The translations under genes and the position numbers were made by a program. From Dyella halodurans (GTDB lineage Bacteria > Pseudomonadota > Gammaproteobacteria > Xanthomonadales > Rhodanobacteraceae), in assembly GCF_026283925.1 (NCBI RefSeq), contig NZ_JAPDPF010000009.1, positions 164,405-228,404 on the forward strand: a stretch of 64,000 nt of DNA, written 5' to 3'. Of the stretch, positions 20,201-29,092 are shown in pieces. Within the stretch, counting starts at the first letter, position 1. Every line of letters begins with the position of its first letter. The notes under the pieces are model-generated. The model was not told where the DNA came from and searched no databases. It worked only from the letters and a program-made list of their open reading frames with translations.

Positions 20201-20824
20201 TCGACCTGCCCGCTGGGCGAGATCGGCGACCGTTACCAGCCGCCCAAGCCGCGCAAGAACGACGACGGCGACAACAACCGCTTCCGTCGCGGCCCGGATA
20301 CGCCATGGACCGTGGCCGGCATGGTCACCGCGGTGCGCAAGCGCGGCGAGAGCGACGCCTTCGTACGCCTGGAAGACGGCAGCGGCATCATCGAGGTGAG
20401 CTTCTTCGGCGAGCTGTACCAGCAGGTGGCGCCGCTGCTCACCCGCGACCAGATCCTTGTGGTTGAAGGCGGCCTGCGTATCGACGATTTCTCCGGCGGC
20501 GGCTTCGCCCTGCGCGCACGCAGCGCCCTGTCCCTCGGGGACGCCTGCCGCCGCTACGCGCGCCTGCTGCGCTTGAAGCTGAACGGGGTGGGCCCCGGCT
20601 TCATCGAGGACCTGCGCCGCGCCCTGTCGGGCTACCGCGGCGGGCGCGCCAGCGTGGTCCTGTACGGCTACCACAACCAGACCGCCCAGGCAGACCTGGA
20701 GCTGGGCGAGGACTGGCGCGTCGAGGCCATCCCAGAACTGCTGCGCGCCATCCGGGCCGTGCCGGGGGTGGAGGCGGCCAGGTTGCGCATCGTGAAGACG
20801 GACGAGCGGCCGCGGGGCGATTGA
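17267..20824 (+). CDS. dnaE: DNA polymerase III alpha subunit
   Basis: Catalytic subunit of the replicative polymerase. 1185 residues, typical DnaE1. The PHP domain begins HLHLHSEYS (residues 7-15). The polymerase core carries PDFDIDF at 396-402 (D399 and D401) and the third catalytic Asp at 563 in KFDFLG. Helix-hairpin-helix elements and a C-terminal OB domain (about 1010-1090) follow. It begins 442 bases past the end of the lpx-rnhB cluster's main coding block, so it may have its own promoter. A large palindromic repeat lies downstream. Confidence 0.98.
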   Translation: MSVRFAHLHLHSEYSLVDSTIRIKALVEACVREGVPAVALTDDSNMFALVKFYKACSAAGIKPIGGCDLWVSAPDDPRPWRLTLLCQNREGYLNLSRLVSRAWREGQHSGRALIDAAWLTPEATHGLIALLGRESEAGRIAVHQGTSAAAGRLRPFAAQMADRLYLELTRCGREGEENWNIAALALAAELDLPVVASNDVRFLKQDDFEAHEARVCINQGRVLADPKRPRDYSDQQYVKTPGEMEALFADVPEALENTIELARRCTLELSFGTYYLPDFPVPEGHDLASYIREISREGLKERLTAAPLAAGRTLADYEARLERELDVIIKMGFPGYFLIVADFINWGKQNGIPVGPGRGSGAGSLVAWVLKITDLDPLQFELLFERFLNPERVSMPDFDIDFCMDRRDEVIDYVARKYGRDHVSQIITYGSMAAKAVLRDSGRVLGMGYNQVDRIAKLIPPRPLDLTLSCALGRSEKAKKEPDRVVKEFCELYEQDEEAKTLIDLALKLESLTRNAGKHAGGVVIAPTPLTDFAPLYCEAGGGGVVTQYDKDDVEAVGLVKFDFLGLRTLTIIDWAVKAINARREKTGEALLDISALPLDDPAPYELLKKAQTVAVFQLESSGMQRMLKDAKPDRFEDIIALVALYRPGPMDLIPSFVARKHGREAVEYPDPRVEPILKETYGIMVYQEQVMQMAQIVGGYSLGGADLLRRAMGKKKLEEMAKERAKFREGAAKDGLTGDKADSIFDLMEKFAGYGFNKSHAAAYALVSYQTAWLKAHYPAEFMAATISSDMDNTDKAVTFIDESEAIGLTVLPPDVNASEFMFVAVEPKVMRYGLGAIKGVGQGACEAIAEERKRGGAYKDLADFCRRVDSTKLNRRVLEALILSGALDALAPTRASLMLQLPNAMKVAEQHLRDKQSGQNDMFGAMMGSVAPVVQVDLPTAPEWPLEQKLQGERDTLGHYLSGHPTDPWKDELAQLSTCPLGEIGDRYQPPKPRKNDDGDNNRFRRGPDTPWTVAGMVTAVRKRGESDAFVRLEDGSGIIEVSFFGELYQQVAPLLTRDQILVVEGGLRIDDFSGGGFALRARSALSLGDACRRYARLLRLKLNGVGPGFIEDLRRALSGYRGGRASVVLYGYHNQTAQADLELGEDWRVEAIPELLRAIRAVPGVEAARLRIVKTDERPRGD

Positions 20825-20867
20825 GCCCTTCAGCGCGGGATCGCCCGCAACGCCGACCCTCCCTCAA

Positions 20868-21064
20868 CGTCATTCCCGCGGCTCTCAACAGCCGAAGGGC
20901 TGGTCAAGCGGGAATCCAGTGCCTTTGCCGTTGGACTTGTGACAGAACGGTGCCCCCTGAAAGGCGCTGGATTCCCGCTTTCGCGGGAATGACGACGCTC
21001 CCCTTCAAGATGCCCGATTCGCGCTTGACCAGCCCTTCGGCTGTTGAGAGCCGCGGGAATGACG
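20868..21064. repeat. Nested palindromic repeat, 49-bp inverted arms
   Basis: Arms at 20868-20916 and 21016-21064 are inverted copies with one mismatch, beginning CGTCATTCCCGCGGCTCTC. Each arm contains its own hairpin (ATTCCCGC...GCGGGAAT) whose loop holds an imperfect palindrome with CAGCC/GGCTG. A shorter related arm, CTGGATTCCCGC...GGGAATGACG, lies between them at 20968-20994. The element belongs to the same family as 29757-29857 and fills most of the dnaE-accA gap (20825-21145). Confidence 0.8.
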
Positions 21065-21145
21065 AGTGCACCCCATACGCTCCCGTTCCCGCCTTTTTCC
21101 GCGGACCGGTATACTGCTCCGCTTCCGTGTCACGAATAGCACCGA

Positions 21146-22102
<957 letters not shown>

Positions 22103-22108
22103 GCCGCC

Positions 22109-22504
22109 TTGGCCGGGGTGCGCGCACTGGACCATGTGAACCTGCGTGCACCTGCCGCGCTGATCGAGCGGCTGCGACGTTTCTATACCGACATCGTGGG
22201 CCTGCAGGAAGGTCCACGCCCCTCGTTCCGCTCCGGATCGCGCGGCCATTGGCTGTATGCCGGCGAGCAGCCGCTGATGCATCTGAGTATTTCCGCAGAC
22301 GGCGACGGCTCGCCGCAACGCAGCGGCTGGCTCAGCCACTTCGCATTCGCCTGTGACGACCTGGCCGGTACCCGCGCCAGGCTTGATGCGGCCGGGATCC
22401 CGTACCAGGTCGATATCGTCGACTCGCTGGGCCAGGTGCAGCTCTTCCTCACCGACCCTGCCGGCCTTGGGGTGGAGCTGAATTTCCGCACCGACAAACG
22501 CTGA
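22109..22504 (+). CDS. VOC-family (glyoxalase/bleomycin-resistance fold) protein
   Basis: A 131-residue single-domain VOC protein. The N-terminal ALDHVNLRAP supplies a metal-ligand His, a second lies in HFAFACDDL, and the C-terminal DPAGLGVELNF has the usual Glu. The fold fits a small metal-dependent lyase, dioxygenase or binding protein; the substrate cannot be read from sequence. The start appears to be TTG 22109, placed 9 bases after a GGAG at the end of accA; GTG at 22118 is the alternative but poorly spaced. The 6-base gap suggests co-transcription with accA. Confidence 0.8.
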   Translation: MAGVRALDHVNLRAPAALIERLRRFYTDIVGLQEGPRPSFRSGSRGHWLYAGEQPLMHLSISADGDGSPQRSGWLSHFAFACDDLAGTRARLDAAGIPYQVDIVDSLGQVQLFLTDPAGLGVELNFRTDKR

Positions 22505-22554
22505 TCACATTCGCAGCGTTACCATCGGCGCACCCTCGCCGGGAAATCGCCCTC

Positions 22555-23310
22555 ATGGCCCACGAGCATGCCACCAAGCTTGCCGTCCTCATCGATGCCG
22601 ACAATGCCCAGCCGGCCATCGCCGAAGCGCTGCTGGCCGAGGTCGCCAAGTACGGCACCGCCCACGTCAAGCGCGCCTATGGCGACTGGACCAGCACGAT
22701 CCTGAAGGGCTGGAAAGAGCAGCTGCTGAAGCAGTCCATCCAGCCGATCCAGCAATTCGGTTATACCAGCGGCAAGAACGCCACCGACTCCGCGATGATC
22801 ATTGATGCGATGGACCTGCTGTATTCCGGACGTTTTGAAGGCTTCTGCATCGTCTCCAGCGACAGCGACTTCACCCGGCTGGCTGCGCGTATCCGTGAAT
22901 CCGGCCTGATCGTCTACGGCTTTGGCGAGCGCAAGACGCCTGACCCGTTCGTGGCCGCCTGTGACAAGTTCGTCTACACCGACATCCTGATCGCGAAACC
23001 GGACGAGGAACAGCCGCTCAAGCCGCGCACGGCCGCTCAGCTCAAACAGGACACCGTTCTGGTCAACCTGCTGCGCAATGCGCTGGAAGCCGCGTCCGAT
23101 GACGATGGCTGGGCGGCGCTGGGCGGCGTCGGCTCGATTCTGACCAAGCAACGCTCCAATTTCGACTCGCGCAGCTACGGCTACCACAAGCTGAGCGAGC
23201 TGATCAAAGCGACCACCTTGTTCGACATCGAACGCCGCAGTTCCGGCGAGGGACGGCCCAAGGTGATCTACGTGCGCAACAAGACCAAGAAATCACCGCA
23301 TCGTGAATAA
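22555..23310 (+). CDS. NYN-domain (PIN-like) protein with C-terminal OST-HTH/LOTUS domain
   Basis: A 251-residue probable RNA-acting nuclease. The NYN domain occupies about residues 8-145, with acidic active-site candidates D14, D16, D78, D84, D103 and D105 (LIDADN, ATDSAMIIDAMD, SSDSDF). Residues about 158-240 form a LOTUS/OST-HTH domain, which in other proteins binds RNA. The combination is known in bacteria (LabA/DUF88-like proteins), with roles mostly undefined. It overlaps the start of tilS by 8 bases, so the two are translated together; a link to tRNA metabolism is possible but inferred. Confidence 0.88.
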   Translation: MAHEHATKLAVLIDADNAQPAIAEALLAEVAKYGTAHVKRAYGDWTSTILKGWKEQLLKQSIQPIQQFGYTSGKNATDSAMIIDAMDLLYSGRFEGFCIVSSDSDFTRLAARIRESGLIVYGFGERKTPDPFVAACDKFVYTDILIAKPDEEQPLKPRTAAQLKQDTVLVNLLRNALEAASDDDGWAALGGVGSILTKQRSNFDSRSYGYHKLSELIKATTLFDIERRSSGEGRPKVIYVRNKTKKSPHRE

Positions 23311-24598
23311 GCTGATCGAGATCCTGCAACAGGCGCTGCGCCGACAAGCGCAAGGTGGCTTGTGCGTGGCGTACAGCGGCGGCCCGGATTCCACCGCCCT
23401 GCTCCACGCGCTGGCCCAGCTTCCCGAGGCCCATGCGCGTGGCTTGCGCGCCTTGCATATCGACCACGGCCTGCATCCCGACAGTCGGCAATGGTCGGAA
23501 CACTGCCGGCAACTGGCCAAAGAGTGGGGCGTGCCATGCCTGGTGCTGCGCGTGGAAGTCGATCACGCCCAGGGCTACGGGCTGGAAGCCGCCGCACGCG
23601 ATGCGCGCTATCGCGCCTTCGCCATGTCGCTGGTCAGCGGCGAACATCTGCTGCTGGGACATCATCGCGACGACCAGGCCGAAACCGTGCTGCTCAAACT
23701 GCTGCGCGGCGCCGGCCCGGAAGGCCTGGGCGGCATGCGTGAAGCGCGCGCGCTGGGACAGGGAAGCTTATGGCGCCCCCTGCTCGATGTACCGCGTCAG
23801 CTGCTGCGTCACTACGTCGAGGTCCACGAGCTTCCGTGCATCGACGACCCGTCCAATGCCGACAGTCGCCTCTCGCGGAATTTCCTCCGCCACGAGATCC
23901 TGCCGCGGCTCAGCCAGCACTGGCCGCAGGCAGTGGAGTCCATCGCGCATAGCGCGCGCCTGAACCGCTCGGCCACCGAGACCTTGGCGCGGCACTGGCG
24001 GGCAGTCCAGTTGGATATGGTCGATAGCGCGACCGGCAGCCTGGACGCTGCCCGCTGGCTGGCACTGGCGCCGGCCCTGCGCCATCCACTGCTCGACGAC
24101 TGGCTGCATGCACGCGGCCTGCCGGCGCCAACCACGGCGCAACGCGAGCAGATCGAACGCCAATGCCTCGCTCGCGACGGCCAGCTGCCCTGTGTGCGCT
24201 GGGCCGGTGCCGAGCTGCACATATGGAAAGGCCGGTTGTGGGCGTTACCGCCGCAGCGCCGTGTCGATCCGCTTTGGCAGGCATCCTGGCTTGGCGAGCC
24301 TCTGGCCCTGCCTGACGGCGGCAGCCTGCTGCTGGAAGCACCTGCGCGGCTCGGGCAGCCGTTGACGGTGCGCCTGCGCCAGGGGGGTGAACACATCCGC
24401 CCGGCTGGCGATGCCCATACGCGCGAACTGCGCGATCTGTTCCAGCAGAGCGCCATGCCGCCCTGGCGGCGGACGGCCTGCCCCCTGCTGTATGCCGACG
24501 ACGAACTGATTGGCGTGGGCGACCGCTGGCTGACGGAGCGTGGCGCCAGCTTGTTTCTCGCTGCTGGCGCGGCCCCGCGCTGGCAGCCCGCGTACTGA
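23303..24598 (+). CDS. tilS: tRNA(Ile)-lysidine synthase
   Basis: Converts C34 of the tRNA-Ile2 anticodon to lysidine, changing decoding from AUG to AUA; essential in bacteria. 431 residues from a GTG start. The ATP PP-loop SGGPDST is at residues 25-31 and HHRDDQAET follows in the N-terminal domain. Long TilS-type C-terminal domains extend to the end. In many gammaproteobacteria tilS lies near accA, as here. Confidence 0.96.
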   Translation: MNKLIEILQQALRRQAQGGLCVAYSGGPDSTALLHALAQLPEAHARGLRALHIDHGLHPDSRQWSEHCRQLAKEWGVPCLVLRVEVDHAQGYGLEAAARDARYRAFAMSLVSGEHLLLGHHRDDQAETVLLKLLRGAGPEGLGGMREARALGQGSLWRPLLDVPRQLLRHYVEVHELPCIDDPSNADSRLSRNFLRHEILPRLSQHWPQAVESIAHSARLNRSATETLARHWRAVQLDMVDSATGSLDAARWLALAPALRHPLLDDWLHARGLPAPTTAQREQIERQCLARDGQLPCVRWAGAELHIWKGRLWALPPQRRVDPLWQASWLGEPLALPDGGSLLLEAPARLGQPLTVRLRQGGEHIRPAGDAHTRELRDLFQQSAMPPWRRTACPLLYADDELIGVGDRWLTERGASLFLAAGAAPRWQPAY

Positions 24599-24712
24599 AG
24601 ACCCGCGGGCCTGTGCGGGCTGTCGCAAGATGGCCGCCATAGCCCACGAAACGACTGGGCAAGACCTCACGCACATTGATTCCGCACGCCCCCTGCGCTA
24701 GCTTTGCGGGCC

Positions 24713-24970
24713 ATGGCCAAGTCCGCTTCCGCTCCCGCCGCTCCGGCTCCTGCCGCTGACTTCGAACATTCGCTAGACGAACTCGAGCAACTGGTTGCGC
24801 GCATGGAAGGCGGGGACCTTAGTCTGGACGAGTCCCTTTCCTCTTTCGAACGTGGCATCGGCCTCTATCGCCATTGCCAGCAGGCGCTGGAAACTGCCGA
24901 GCTGCGCGTGCGCCTGCTGCTTGATCCCGATGCTCCCAACACCGCCGAACCGTTTGAACCCGAACTCTGA
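24713..24970 (+). CDS. xseB: Exodeoxyribonuclease VII small subunit
   Basis: Small subunit of ExoVII, which degrades single-stranded DNA to oligonucleotides; needs XseA, not in this window. 85 residues from ATG 24713 (a TTG at 24704 in frame is not preferred). The core [20 protein letters not shown] and [12 protein letters not shown] match the family. An Ala/Pro-rich stretch of about 15 residues precedes it. Its 3' end overlaps the start of ispA, the usual xseB-ispA pair. Confidence 0.95.
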   Translation: MAKSASAPAAPAPAADFEHSLDELEQLVARMEGGDLSLDESLSSFERGIGLYRHCQQALETAELRVRLLLDPDAPNTAEPFEPEL

Positions 24971-25853
24971 ACTCGGCCGGGCTCTCAAGTCGCTGATCGC
25001 GCGCGCCGACGAGGCGCTGACCCGCTCGCTGCCGCCGGAAGACAGCTCCCCGGTCGAACTGCACCGCGCCATGCGCTATGCCGTGCTTGGCGGCGGTAAG
25101 CGGCTGCGCCCCCTGCTGGTCTACGCCGCCGGACATGCGTTCGGCGAAAGCGGTTCACGCCTGGATGCCCCGGCCTGCGCGGTGGAACTGATCCACGCCT
25201 ATTCGCTGGTGCACGACGACCTGCCCGCCATGGACGACGACGCGCTGCGCCGTGGACGTCCCACCTGCCATATCGTCTTTGGTGAAGCCATGGCGATTCT
25301 TGCCGGCGACGCGCTGCAGGCGCTGGCGTTCGAACTGCTGGCGCATGATGTGGACCAAGGCGTGTCGCCCACGCGTTGCGTGGAAATGCTGCGCGTGCTC
25401 GGACGCGCCTGCGGCGCCGAAGGCATGGCCGGCGGCCAGGCGCTGGATCTCGCGGCGGTCGGGCGCCGGCTCTCGCTGGACGAACTGGAAAACATGCACG
25501 CCTGCAAGACCGGTGCGCTGATCCGCGCCTCGGTCCGCCTCGGCGCCCTGGCCTCGGCGGCACCCGACGATGCGCTTGAAGCGCTCGACCGGTATGCGCA
25601 CGCCGTCGGGCTGGCCTTCCAGGTACGCGACGACATCCTCGACGTGGAAGGCGAGTCGTCCGTGATCGGCAAGACCGCCGGCAAGGATGCCGCCGCCGAC
25701 AAACCCACCTTTCCGTCGATCATTGGCATGGACGCATCGCGCGAACACCTCGCACGACTGACCGCCGACGCGCTGGACGCCATTGCGCCCCTCGGCGAGC
25801 GTGGCGCACTGCTGGAAGAACTCGCCCGCTACGCCGCGGCACGTCAGCGCTGA
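24930..25853 (+). CDS. ispA: (2E,6E)-farnesyl diphosphate synthase
   Basis: Condenses IPP with DMAPP and GPP to farnesyl diphosphate, substrate of UppS. About 307 residues if started at ATG 24930, overlapping xseB by 41 bases; TTG 24954 would give 299, the E. coli length. The first Asp-rich motif [10 protein letters not shown] is near residues 95-104 and the second, RDDILD, near 235. GGGKRLRP marks the IPP site. dxs, commonly next in gammaproteobacteria, is absent here. Confidence 0.95.
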   Translation: MLPTPPNRLNPNSELGRALKSLIARADEALTRSLPPEDSSPVELHRAMRYAVLGGGKRLRPLLVYAAGHAFGESGSRLDAPACAVELIHAYSLVHDDLPAMDDDALRRGRPTCHIVFGEAMAILAGDALQALAFELLAHDVDQGVSPTRCVEMLRVLGRACGAEGMAGGQALDLAAVGRRLSLDELENMHACKTGALIRASVRLGALASAAPDDALEALDRYAHAVGLAFQVRDDILDVEGESSVIGKTAGKDAAADKPTFPSIIGMDASREHLARLTADALDAIAPLGERGALLEELARYAAARQR

Positions 25854-25944
25854 GCCTTACGGCGGCGCGGCCAGACGAGCCGTCGTCAACCTGACGGCGA
25901 CTGAAACGTCTACTGACAGATACCTCCGTTACCTGTCACTCCCC

Positions 25945-26733
25945 ATGTCCTGCTTCTCCGCTGTTTTGCCGCGCCGCGGCGGCTTCCTGCTGCTGTCCGC
26001 ATGCGCCAGCCTGCTCATCGCCAGCGTGGCCAGCGCGGCAACCCCACCCGCAACGGATTTCAGCGGCGCCTGGCGGCTAGACGATCGCAACAGCGACACG
26101 GCTGACACACTCACCACCGCGCTGCGCAGCGAGGCGCGCAAGGAGCAGGAAGCCAAGCAACAGCAAGCCCCGGCATCCGCCTCCTCCTCCGCGACGCCGC
26201 CAGGGAACAACGGTGGCGGGCGCCACGGTGGCGGCGGTGGCATGGGCCACGGCGGCATGGGCGGTGGCGGCATGGGTGGTGGCGGCATGGGTGGTGGGAC
26301 GGGTGGCGGCGGCATGGGCGGCGGCCATGGCCGGCACGGCGGCGGCGATCAGCCCGGCACGAAGAGCCCTGCCGCCGACAAGGACCCCCTCGCAACGGCC
26401 ACGTTCCCGATGCCGCCCTTGCTGAAGGTGGACTCGGTGCTGCTGGTGCAGCAGGACCCGAAGACCTTCCAGATCCATCTGAATGACGGCAGCCAGTTGA
26501 CCGGCAAGCTCGACAGCCAGGCGCGGCAGTCGCTCAACGGCAACGCCATGGTGCGCGGCCACGTCGATGCGGGGCGCCTGATGTTCTCGATCGAATACGC
26601 CGACGGCACCCGGCTCGACCAGACCTGGCAGCTGTCTGCCGATGGCCAGCAGATGATCGTTACCGGTGCCTGGAAAGTACCTACGCTGGAGCAGCCGGTA
26701 ACCTTCAAGCGCACCTACGTCGGGCTGCACTGA
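25945..26733 (+). CDS. Exported glycine-rich protein, function unknown
   Basis: A 262-residue protein I cannot assign. The N-terminus is a signal peptide ending near SVASA/ATPPA (about residue 33); an LSAC sequence inside it resembles a lipobox but the hydrophobic stretch continues past it. Residues about 90-135 are a low-complexity Gly/Met/His run built on GGGMG units, which could bind metal. The C-terminal 110 residues (VLLVQQDPKTFQIHLNDG, and a DQTWQLSADGQQMIVTG segment) look folded. No clear Shine-Dalgarno precedes ATG 25945. It converges on the DUF4870 gene across a shared terminator. Confidence 0.75.
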   Translation: MSCFSAVLPRRGGFLLLSACASLLIASVASAATPPATDFSGAWRLDDRNSDTADTLTTALRSEARKEQEAKQQQAPASASSSATPPGNNGGGRHGGGGGMGHGGMGGGGMGGGGMGGGTGGGGMGGGHGRHGGGDQPGTKSPAADKDPLATATFPMPPLLKVDSVLLVQQDPKTFQIHLNDGSQLTGKLDSQARQSLNGNAMVRGHVDAGRLMFSIEYADGTRLDQTWQLSADGQQMIVTGAWKVPTLEQPVTFKRTYVGLH

Positions 26734-26739
26734 AACGAG

Positions 26740-26763
26740 AAAGGCAGCCCAAGGGCTGCCTTT
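26740..26763. terminator. Bidirectional terminator between convergent genes
   Basis: AAAGGCAGCCC and GGGCTGCCTTT form a stem with A-rich and T-rich flanks on either side, giving a U-tract in both directions. It lies between the Gly-rich protein gene (plus) and the DUF4870 gene (minus). Confidence 0.88.
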
Positions 26764-26783
26764 CCCTCCCTCATGCCGGGCGA

Positions 26784-27224
26784 CTACTTGATCAGGCGCA
26801 AGGTAAACGGGTAGCGGTAACGCACGCCTTCGTTGGCGCGGATCGCCGCGATGATGGTGAACACCAGCCACGCCACACCGACCACCACGCCAATGGGAAT
26901 GGCCAGCACCACGCCCAGTCCCAGGGTCATCAGCGTCAACAGGAACAGGGCGATGCCGACGATGGCAATGGTGATGTTGAAATTCAGTGCCTCCTTGCCC
27001 TGGTCATTCACGAAGGGCATGGAGTCCTTCTTCACCAGCCAGATCACCAGGGGCCCCAGGAAACAGCCCCAGCCAAACCAGTGCCCGGTGACAATGCAAC
27101 CCAGCAAGGCCGACAGATGGGCGAACAGCGCCCAGGTCCGCTCTTCGGCAGAAGGCGTGTCGGATGACGACGACTGGGGCCCGTTCGACGGCGGCGGTAC
27201 GACAGACTCGGGTGGAACGCTCAT
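26784..27224 (-). CDS. DUF4870-family small membrane protein
   Basis: 146 residues with about three membrane-spanning segments (roughly residues 35-65, 80-105 and 108-128). The pattern TWALFAHLSALLG, then DSMPFVNDQGKEALNFNIT, is characteristic of DUF4870 (Tic20-like fold), whose function is unknown. The N-terminal 28 residues are Pro/Ser-rich and probably disordered. Confidence 0.85.
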   Translation of the reverse strand: MSVPPESVVPPPSNGPQSSSSDTPSAEERTWALFAHLSALLGCIVTGHWFGWGCFLGPLVIWLVKKDSMPFVNDQGKEALNFNITIAIVGIALFLLTLMTLGLGVVLAIPIGVVVGVAWLVFTIIAAIRANEGVRYRYPFTLRLIK

Positions 27225-27340
27225 GCGTGCATCTCCTGGTCGTAAAAGCCTGATTTTTTGTAACCGGCTCTAAGAGCCTGTTGACTATCTTCGCGTAGCC
27301 CAGATCCTAGCAAGTACGCAGGATTTTGCCGACTGGGCAA

Positions 27341-27361
27341 CGCCCCTGGGCTGCAGGGGCG
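27341..27361 (-). terminator. Hairpin after pmbA
   Basis: An 8-bp GC stem (CGCCCCTG/CAGGGGCG) with a 5-base loop lies 7 bases past the pmbA stop. No U-run follows, so termination may need Rho. Confidence 0.5.
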
Positions 27362-27367
27362 CGAGGA

Positions 27368-28735
27368 CTATTCGCCGGCGATCGTCATCTGTTCCAGCAG
27401 GATGGAGCCCGTGAGGATATGCGAGCGCGGATCGACGTCCGAGCCCACGGCCACGATGCCTGCATACATGTCGCGCAGGTTGGCGGCGATGGTGATCTCC
27501 TCCACCGGGTAGGCAATCTGCCCGTTTTCGACCCAGAAACCGGCGGCGCCGCGGGAGTAATCGCCGGTGATGGTCGACACGCCCTGCCCCATCACCTCTG
27601 TCACCAGCAGGCCGGTGCCCAGGCGCCGGAGCATGCCGCTGAAGTCATTCGGCGAACCGTCATCCAGGCCGGGCTCGACAAGCAGATTGTGGATGCCACC
27701 TGCGTTACCGGTGGATTCCAGCCCCAGCTTGCGCGCCGAATAGCTGCCCAGCACATAACGGGAAAGCACGCCGTGCTCGATCAGCGAGCTGTCACGCGTC
27801 GCCACCCCTTCCGCATCGAACACGCCCGAGCCCTGGCCACGCAACAGGAAAGGCCGCTCCACGATGTTGAGCCACGACGGCATGACCTGCTTGCCCACGT
27901 GGTCGAGCAGGAAGCTGGCGCGCCGATACAGCGCGCCACCGCTGACCGCACTGACCAGGTGCCCGATCAGGCCGCGCGCGATCTCCGGCGCAAACAGCAC
28001 CGGGCATTGCCGCGTCGACAGGCGCTGCGCGCCCATGCGCGACAAGGTCCGCTCGGCGGCCTTGTCGCCCAGCGCCTGCGCGCTGATGAAGTCCTGGGCC
28101 GAACGCACGCTGTCGTACCAGTAGTCTCGCTGCATGCCCTCGTCGTCGCCGGCGATCAAGGACAGCGACAGCGAATGCCGCGTGCCCCGCTCGCGCCCGA
28201 GGAAGCCATGCGAATTCGCATACACCGCCAGGCTCTCGCCCATCTGCACGCCGGCGCCATCCGAATTGGTGATGCCCGCATGCGCGCGGCCGGCGTCCTC
28301 GATGTCCTTGCCCAGCGCAATGGCGCCGGCGGTGTCGATGCGCCAGGGATGCCACAGATCCAGATCCGGGAATACCGTGGCCATGCGGGCAGCATCGGCC
28401 AGGCCGGCGGCCGGGTCCTCCTCGGTGTAGCGAGCAATGGCGCAGGCCTGGTCCAGCGTGGCCTGGATCGAGTCCGGATTCAGGTCCGCGGTGCTGGCCG
28501 AGCCCTTGCGCTGGCCGAAATAGACAGTCAGGCCGAAACCGCGGTCACGCGTGTGCTCGACCGTCTCCACGTCGCCCAGCCGCACGTTCACGCTCAGCCC
28601 GGTGTCGATGCTGGCAGCCACCTCGGCCTGGCTGGCGCCGGCGGCGCGGGCACGGCGGATCACGTCCTCAGCCAGCTGGGCCAGTCGATCGAGTTCTTCG
28701 AGGCTGCGGTCCTGGGTGGGGCTAAGTTCGCTCAC
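27368..28735 (-). CDS. pmbA: Metalloprotease subunit PmbA/TldE
   Basis: TldE is the partner of TldD in the heterodimeric protease that degrades unfolded peptides and matures microcin B17 or processes CcdA in E. coli. The 455-residue product from GTG 28735 matches E. coli PmbA (450). The start is chosen because AGGAAA lies 8-9 bases upstream; an ATG at 28798 adds an unconserved stretch. Like other TldE proteins it lacks the HExxxH zinc motif of TldD. Its partner tldD is about 4 kb away on the same strand with unrelated genes between. Confidence 0.95.
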   Translation of the reverse strand: MSELSPTQDRSLEELDRLAQLAEDVIRRARAAGASQAEVAASIDTGLSVNVRLGDVETVEHTRDRGFGLTVYFGQRKGSASTADLNPDSIQATLDQACAIARYTEEDPAAGLADAARMATVFPDLDLWHPWRIDTAGAIALGKDIEDAGRAHAGITNSDGAGVQMGESLAVYANSHGFLGRERGTRHSLSLSLIAGDDEGMQRDYWYDSVRSAQDFISAQALGDKAAERTLSRMGAQRLSTRQCPVLFAPEIARGLIGHLVSAVSGGALYRRASFLLDHVGKQVMPSWLNIVERPFLLRGQGSGVFDAEGVATRDSSLIEHGVLSRYVLGSYSARKLGLESTGNAGGIHNLLVEPGLDDGSPNDFSGMLRRLGTGLLVTEVMGQGVSTITGDYSRGAAGFWVENGQIAYPVEEITIAANLRDMYAGIVAVGSDVDPRSHILTGSILLEQMTIAGE

Positions 28736-28843
28736 GCGTGGGTTTCCTGGAGACTGACGGGTAGAATACGCGGTCCGACCCGCGCAATCCCCAGACATGG
28801 GGGTGGCGCGGACGAATGCAAAGAGCGTCCTGCGGAGAACGCC

Positions 28844-29092
28844 ATGTCACTGACAGCCGGCATCTACCGTCACTACAAGGGCCAGCGTTACCGCGTGCTG
28901 GGCACGGCCCGGCACAGCGAGACGATGGAGGAAGTAGTGGTCTACCAAGCACTCTATGGCGATTACGGCCTATGGGTGCGCCCGGCCACCATGTTTTGCG
29001 AAACGGTGGACATGGATGGCGAACCGATTGCCCGCTTCGCACTGGAAGAGGCGGAGCCGGATGCGCTCGACCACCGCGACGCCACGCACTGA
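28844..29092 (+). CDS. DUF1653-domain small protein
   Basis: 82 residues. The segment GIYRHYKGQRYRVLGTARHSETMEEVVVYQALYG is the DUF1653 signature, a beta-rich domain of unknown function. A strong GGAGAA site lies 5 bases before ATG 28844. It is divergent from pmbA; a -10-like TAGAAT sits at 28762-28767. The stop codon abuts the yjgA ATG. Confidence 0.9.
   Translation: MSLTAGIYRHYKGQRYRVLGTARHSETMEEVVVYQALYGDYGLWVRPATMFCETVDMDGEPIARFALEEAEPDALDHRDATH

Noticed and set aside
25975..26010. Lipobox (LSAC) in the glycine-rich exported protein
   Set aside because: Hydrophobic residues continue well beyond the Cys and a clear signal peptidase I site (ASA) follows, so lipidation is unlikely.
27326..28843. 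Plus-strand open frame joined to the DUF1653 gene
   Set aside because: Only the last 82 codons (from 28844) resemble a protein; the rest is antisense to pmbA.
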